Of a stretch of 64,000 bases of DNA, positions 58,559-64,000 are shown one piece after another. The first letter of the stretch is position 1, and each line of letters opens with the position of its first letter. Where the stretch lies: the NCBI GenBank assembly GCA_029706075.1, contig JAINUG010000304.1, positions 919,256 through 983,255 on the forward strand, given 5' to 3'. The notes under the pieces were generated by a model. It was not told the origin of the DNA and made no database searches. It worked only from the letters and a program-made list of their open reading frames with translations. The stretch comes from Aldrovandia affinis. Lineage: Eukaryota > Chordata > Actinopteri > Notacanthiformes > Halosauridae. The translations under genes were made by a program, and so were the position numbers.

Positions 58559-61500
58559 TATATCGCTATTTTATACAATACCAATAAGTGATTGTGCACT
58601 ACACAGTACCTGTGTACGGCACTTGCACTGCCTCTATCCTCTACTCATTCTGCACTAAATCCCTACTCAGTCACTCCGCACTGTGTTCACTGCGGGCACT
58701 GTTGTGCACCATCGCATTAAGCTGTCACTCCACGAGTGATGGGCTCAAAGCAGACTTGAGGAGGAGCTCTCTCGGAGAAGCCGAAGATGCATCTTGATTG
58801 CAGGGTGTCAGGCTGTAAAAATGGAGACAGATTTAGCATAATCATGGAGCGGAAGTACTTTATGAGTCCGACCAAAGCGGACGCCTGAGACGCCGCGGCG
58901 AAGCGCAACGTCGGCGGGCGGTCGTCTGTCATCATTGAAAACATTTAAAAGAGGACGACTGGCTGTCATGCCTCATATCTCCTTAACTGTGTTCAAGAGC
59001 GCATTACATCCGACTCTGACGTCCCGTGTATCTCAAGTAGTTTACACAGCAAATCTCATCCTTCCTGCATCGCTTAATCTGAGAGGACATCACTCATATT
59101 TGTTGACAGTTTTATATTTCCGAGGCAAGAGCATAGTGAATGCACAGAAAAGGCTTCTTTCTGACTTAAAAAAAAGAAAGAAAAAATTCCCTCAGATGCT
59201 TGGCCCTGACATGATTTTCCCTGCTGGTGTGTTTGTTTTACACACTGGGGCTCGACGCAGTTCAGGTGACACTTAGCGGGGTGACGGAAGACACCGCGAC
59301 ACCCTTTCGTTGTCATGCCATGGGCCGTTGCTCTGGGGGGCGTCATCTTGGTGCTGCCGTCCCTGTTCCCTGTTGCGACAGGCTTGTGGGCCCGGTTTAG
59401 CAGGGTGTCTGGCTGGGCGTACCCTGTCCCGTCTGTGGCTCAACCTCTTAATCCAACCAAGCCACAGGACCGAGTGCTATTTCCCGTAGGCCCGGCTGCA
59501 GAGATGACTGCAGCTTAAGCTCGCACACCCTGCATTCTGGAATGCAGGGAATTCTGATGCAGCAAATGTATGGTACATAAGGCACCAAGTGTCATTCTAT
59601 TAAAAGATCCAACACAGTTGTCTTTTATTACAAGCATTTTTCATTGAAACTATGAATTACTTTTTCAGGTGCCACTTAAGTGTCTGAGAATGACCCACAG
59701 AGAAGGCGTTTGATTAAATGGGTCTGCACAGTAGCAGGCGCACAACAAGCACAGCACGTGGCCCTTGCAGAGCTGAATCATTGGTAAAGTACGCCAGACA
59801 CTGTGTTTCATTTCATTACAGAAATATCATAGGTGCTCTTCAAGGCCCTTCCACCGATTCCAGCTCAGGGTAGCAATGCTCCTTTGATCTGAGTCTATTG
59901 ATTAATCAGTGTACAGAGGCATTACGGCGGCGGTTTGGCTCAACGGGGGTGAGGAACTTGGAAGGTGACTGAAAGGTAGCGTGCTCAGTTCTCAAATGGG
60001 TCATTGTGCTAGAGTCCTGCTTCACTGGCTATCCAGCTGTATGAATTTATAAAAAGTAAATGAATAAAACACAAGAAGTAAGCTGTATAACTTGTCCTTG
60101 GTGAGGGCTTCTACCAAGCGAAAGACACACAATGTGCACTGTGTGGCTAATTGTTCAACTAGTCCATGTCATTGTGATGGTGGCATCTCTATAGTGGTAG
60201 CCTTGCAGTCAGTGGTTCACCTTGCACACTTGGTTGCGTGTGACATTCTCTGTGATACCTGCTTCTCAAGACTGTTAATCTATCTGCATGGATATTACTT
60301 TAAACTCTGTACATTATCCCAGGATTTATTTCCCAGTATTGCTGCATACCAGATACACTACCTAATAATAGGCAATTTTCTATCTCTGATTGGTTTAGAA
60401 GGTGGCTATACCTTTACTATTGTATTTGAGGCTTAATACAAATGAAATATGATTCATTGCATCTGGTTTGTGGATAAATGCCTGTACTTTAAACATGTTT
60501 TTTTTTCTTACAATGGCTTTGCTGACAGAAATGAAGAACTCATTAAGCATGCAATACCTACTTTACAATGCCATAGCTTTTAGTGTCCATCGGGTTGTCT
60601 TCTGTGGTTAGGAGAATTTGCTTTATAGATATTTTGATGACTGAAAATGTGGTATGGAGGTGCAAAATGAGTAGGTCTTGTTAAATCGGAAATAGAAATA
60701 GTGCAGACAGCACACAAGGGCAACATGAATCAAGAGAGAAATTCAAACTCGCAAAGCCCTTTCATGGAAACTCTGCCATCGAACAGCTAGACCTAAAAGG
60801 ATTGTTTAAATTGCTTGCAGTACTGTAGGTTTTTAAAGCTTTCTATAGAAAGCTCTGCAAGAAAGTGTGAAATGAAATATCAGCACCGTTCAGAGGTTGT
60901 GTCGTAAGTGTATCGAAATAGAGATCGGTGGATAAACCCCCACAGGAATCTCTTGTCTGCGTCTCATATCCAGGCCCGACGCTATCGCTTGCAGGAGCGT
61001 TTGTGGTGTAGTACATGGCTGACAAGCTACTCGGCCAGTGAAACAGATTATCCACTGAAATCTCCCTCCGAAACTTCTTTATTCCCACCCGAATCAATGA
61101 GAGACAGCAACACGCTGCGATTGGTAATGATATTGAGATTGACTGTTGAAATCCCTTCCTGAAAGTTCAAAGCCCCCAAACAGACAGCGTGCGTATTTGC
61201 CGTCCGGCGCTGAGACAGGCCCTGGCGGGCGCAGCCGATAGATAAGTGAAATAAGGTCGGACCGAAATGGCCCAGCGGTCCCAAGTGGTTTTTAGTTGCG
61301 GGATTTTTTAAGCTCCGGCTCACAGTGGCAGAGGGGAGATAGCAGACATTGGTTTTAAATTACCTGAGATTGCTTTGTGGTTTTTGTCCTCGGGGACACG
61401 AGAAGACAAGGTGTTCATTAAAACAAGCGGCCCCATCGATGGCCGATTGAACAGAAGGCGCACTTGTGGTTTCCAGGCTGGTGGAGACAAGGCGCAGTGG

Positions 61501-62038
61501 AAGGCTGGTAATTGCTGAATTGGCAGAGGGGTAAGAGGAGGTCCTGTGACTATGATGCTTGCTGAATAGCCCATTACAGAGACCTGCTAGCACTGTGGTG
61601 AGCAGGGGGAAATTGTTTTAGACCAAGGACAACGCAAGAGCAAATTCCAAAGGATATACTGTACAGGCGTGCACCTTTTTTTAATTTTGATTAAACGGAA
61701 TAGTGTTTCTGTGTTCTGCAAATGAAGCCAAAAGGGGCACTATGTTTTCAGGTTGTCCTTTCGTTCTTCTGTTCCTCTGTCCTTTTTTGACATCACCGTT
61801 CTTCAGAAACCTAACAATTTTGAGTTCACACAGTCAAAGTTCACCCAGGCTCCTAGTAGGCTTTTTGGATTTCCACTGTAACTCGGTCACTGGGATGTGG
61901 AATGCTCTACACACTGTTCCCCCTCTGCTTAAAGGTGAAATGTGAAGGACACTGAAGCTCTTGGTGATTTCCTCATTAAGTGCCTTGACACATTCGATTG
62001 CCTATGTTGTCTATCACTTCAGTGCTAGTAAACATATA
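58559..62038. other. Noncoding; complex blocks at 58730-59500 and 61180-61570
   Basis: No exon is supported. Both blocks are free of recognisable repeats and balanced in composition, and 61180-61570 is notably varied (cagccgatagataagtgaa, gcggccccatcgatggcc). They are candidates for conserved noncoding elements on texture alone. Confidence 0.3.
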
Positions 62039-62435
62039 CAAGTAACTGCCAAAATAAAGGAAACACTTGAGTAAATGAAGGGTTCTGGTGGCTTTGGTGT
62101 GGGGTACAGTTTCATGGTGTGGAGTACATTTTCATGGCATGCACCTAACCCTAAGACGGCAAGGAAAATTAAAATTAATACAAAGCTATTCTGAGTGACC
62201 ACCTTCATCCTATGGTGAATCGTTTATTTCCTGATGGGAGTGGTCTCTTCCAGGATGACAATGCCCCCATCCACAAGGAACGAGTGGTCACTGACTGACG
62301 ACCGAACTCAACCGAGACACTTGTAGAATCTATGCCAGCTATCAATCTATTGAAGCTGTTCTGGTGGTTTGTGGTGGCCCAGCGCCATATTAAGACACAT
62401 TATGTCGTCATTTCCTTTATCTTGGTAGTTACCTG
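62039..62435 (+). mobile_element. Decayed Tc1-like element (397 bp)
   Basis: It begins caagtaactgccaaaataaa after TA and ends tatcttggtagttacctg. Transposase remnants (gtctcttccaggatgacaat, about 62245) are followed by a deletion. It belongs to the same family as 25076 and 58342. Confidence 0.85.
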
Positions 62436-63039
62436 CTCTTATCCTATGCTCAACAGAACTACTCAGTACATATACACTTGATTTCGTTTCTTTTAGCTGA
62501 AACAGTATTTTTCATTTTGTGCCTGACTTCTCTGATTTCAGCTAGTGTAGTGACAAATATTACATTCCACTTTTATTTTGGATCCAATATTTCAAAAATT
62601 AAAGCTTAGCTCACTAAAAAGTGGAACTGCAGCCAATATCAAGATATTCTCAAGACACTGTTTCTGAGCTCTGAACCGTAAGAGATTTAATCCATCACAC
62701 ACATCCATGCAAGGAGCTGAAGCGCATAGACCCCTCCAACAAACACACTCACAAATCACTGGCTGTTTTCCACAACACAGGCCACACAGTACTTTAGCGG
62801 ACCTGGTGTCAAAGGGTTTCTCTCGTTTCTCTCACTGATGACAACTGGTAGCCTGTAAGGACCTCATGCATAGTTGGGAGGAGCTATTGCAACAGTAATC
62901 TGAGGAAACCTAGCTGATGCCTAGCAGAACAAAACCAACTGTCCTGCCACTGCAGACATAGGTATGGCAGGGCTAATGGCCACACTCAATCCTCTAAGGG
63001 CATTTATCGACTGAGCCACTCAGGAGACCCTTAGTCTTC
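62436..63039. other. Noncoding, nothing recognised
   Basis: No repeat or exon is recognised. Confidence 0.5.
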
Positions 63040-63390
63040 TTGATCTCAGTGTCCCTCTGTATTAGCCCTTCTTAGTCTCAATGTTAGTCTGTATTGTCCT
63101 TCTGTCCGCTTTTGGTCTCTATCAACACTTTGTCCCCATGGTTCGAGTGTCCCTCTATGTTGACTTACTGTTGCCTTGTTGTCAGTCTCCCTCTTTATTG
63201 ACCCTCTGCCCCCTTGGTCTCAGTGTCCCTCAGTATTAACCCAGTTTGTTTTTAGTCTCAGTATTGGCCTGTATTGTCCTTTTGCTCCCTTTATCTGAAG
63301 TTCCCTTTGTATTTACCTTTTGGTGATCTTTATCGACGTTGTGTTCTGGTGGTCTCAGTGTTGGTCTATATTGACCCTTCAGTTCTCCTG
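63040..63390. repeat. Imperfect minisatellite, unit about 38 bp
   Basis: About eight diverged units of the form ggtctcagtgtccctctgta + ttgacccttctg. The spacing between ctcag-type anchors is about 32-40 bases. The 69-codon frame at 63274-63483 is part of this repeat. Confidence 0.7.
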
Positions 63391-64000
63391 TTATACCTGA
63401 CTGCACACATCTCCCTTCCAGTCAGGGAACCTTCTCCCGCAGGTTTTTCCCTGCTTCACTCACATATGACTGAGGTGTGTTGAACACATGGCCATTCAGG
63501 TTGCCTGAAACAAACATAGGACACAGGCTGATGCAACCTCTCAGAACTTTAGGAACAGAACCAAGTACTGTATGAATGGAATGGTGGAAATGCTTCACAG
63601 GAAGTACATTATTACTCTAACATCTGTTGCCAGGGTTTCAAGAAAATCTGGCAGACATGTATACATGTGTGATCTTTTTGCTGGCTACAAATGCTAAATT
63701 CTTTCTGGCCCCCAATAATATTGCACTTCTATTAATAACAGTGCTCCGTGTGCTCTGTGCTGCTGACACAAATTAAGGTGAGATGAAGGTGTGGAGGATG
63801 CGTGCCAACTGCAGTGGTCATTCATATGGCATGTTTGCTGTTAAACTTGCCTAGACTTGTATAGACCATCTCACACATAGAGTCTTCTCAAGTAAAAACC
63901 TAACACAGTGTCTGTTATGTTGAAAGTTTACTTTTGTAGCAGGTGCAATAACAGAAGGCCTTTCAAGTTTGACTTGAAAATCTTTAGGAGCAATTGGTTC
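63391..64000. other. Noncoding to the window end
   Basis: Nothing is recognised. Confidence 0.5.

Noticed and set aside
59315..59518. 67-codon frame with a hydrophobic start (MPWAVALGGVILVLPSLF)
   Set aside because: It resembles a signal peptide, but there is no good splice donor or supporting promoter. The frame at 18403 has both a donor and a better context.
1..64000. CRISPR array, prophage, toxin-antitoxin or operon-like system
   Set aside because: No regularly spaced identical repeats, no ribosome-binding-site-led gene clusters and no relevant domains; the sequence is vertebrate nuclear DNA.

Overview
The window looks like nuclear DNA from a ray-finned fish, most likely a teleost. The evidence is its repeat content: Tc1/mariner transposons of several fish-typical families, a sushi-like Ty3/Gypsy chromovirus, tRNA-derived SINEs, and the 'ATTTAGCAGACGCT...' interspersed repeat. 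Long AT-rich noncoding stretches and abundant (CA)n and (CT)n microsatellites fit the same picture. I cannot name the species. There are no bacterial-style operons and no CRISPR array, and no rRNA or free-standing tRNA gene was recognised. Almost every long open reading frame lies in a mobile element or a simple repeat.

Layout: (1) 1-5.8 kb: a Tc1-like remnant, then a complete 5.35-kb Ty3/Gypsy chromovirus (gag; protease, RT, RNase H, integrase and chromodomain) with two nearly identical 0.5-kb LTRs and a 5-bp target duplication. (2) 6.6-8.9 kb: a SINE with a 15-bp duplication, a SINE fragment, and a Tc1-like copy carrying a nested 870-bp solo LTR. (3) 14.5-16.0 kb: a Tc1 element with a nearly complete transposase. 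(4) About 18.1-18.5 kb: the only plausible host gene signal, a promoter-like region and a first coding exon (signal peptide, then a splice donor) on the + strand. Everything to the right may be its first intron or intergenic DNA. (5) 18.5-64 kb: noncoding DNA with a second SINE family, two 1.2-kb Tc1 elements with decayed transposases (33.8-35.0 and 40.7-41.9 kb, the latter nested in an older inverted-repeat element), a SINE with a 13-bp duplication, further Tc1-like remnants, hairpins, microsatellites and a 38-bp minisatellite. Several sequence-complex blocks look like candidate conserved noncoding elements, but this cannot be tested from one sequence.

How the parts relate: the chromovirus shows the usual replication layout, namely a TATA-like box and poly(A) signal in the LTR, gag followed by pol in the -1 frame, a G10 polypurine tract, and integrase with a chromodomain. 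Two details stand out. The first 11 nt of the predicted transcript can pair with the 11 nt next to the 5' LTR, which is a Tf1-style self-priming arrangement in place of a tRNA primer site. A GGGAAAT heptamer lies in gag phase at the gag-to-pol change of frame. As given, the copy has about 14 single-base frame breaks, all in short homopolymers, although its LTRs differ by only one base. Either this is a sequencing artefact or a defective copy was mobilised recently in trans. I found no clearly novel multi-gene system in the window.
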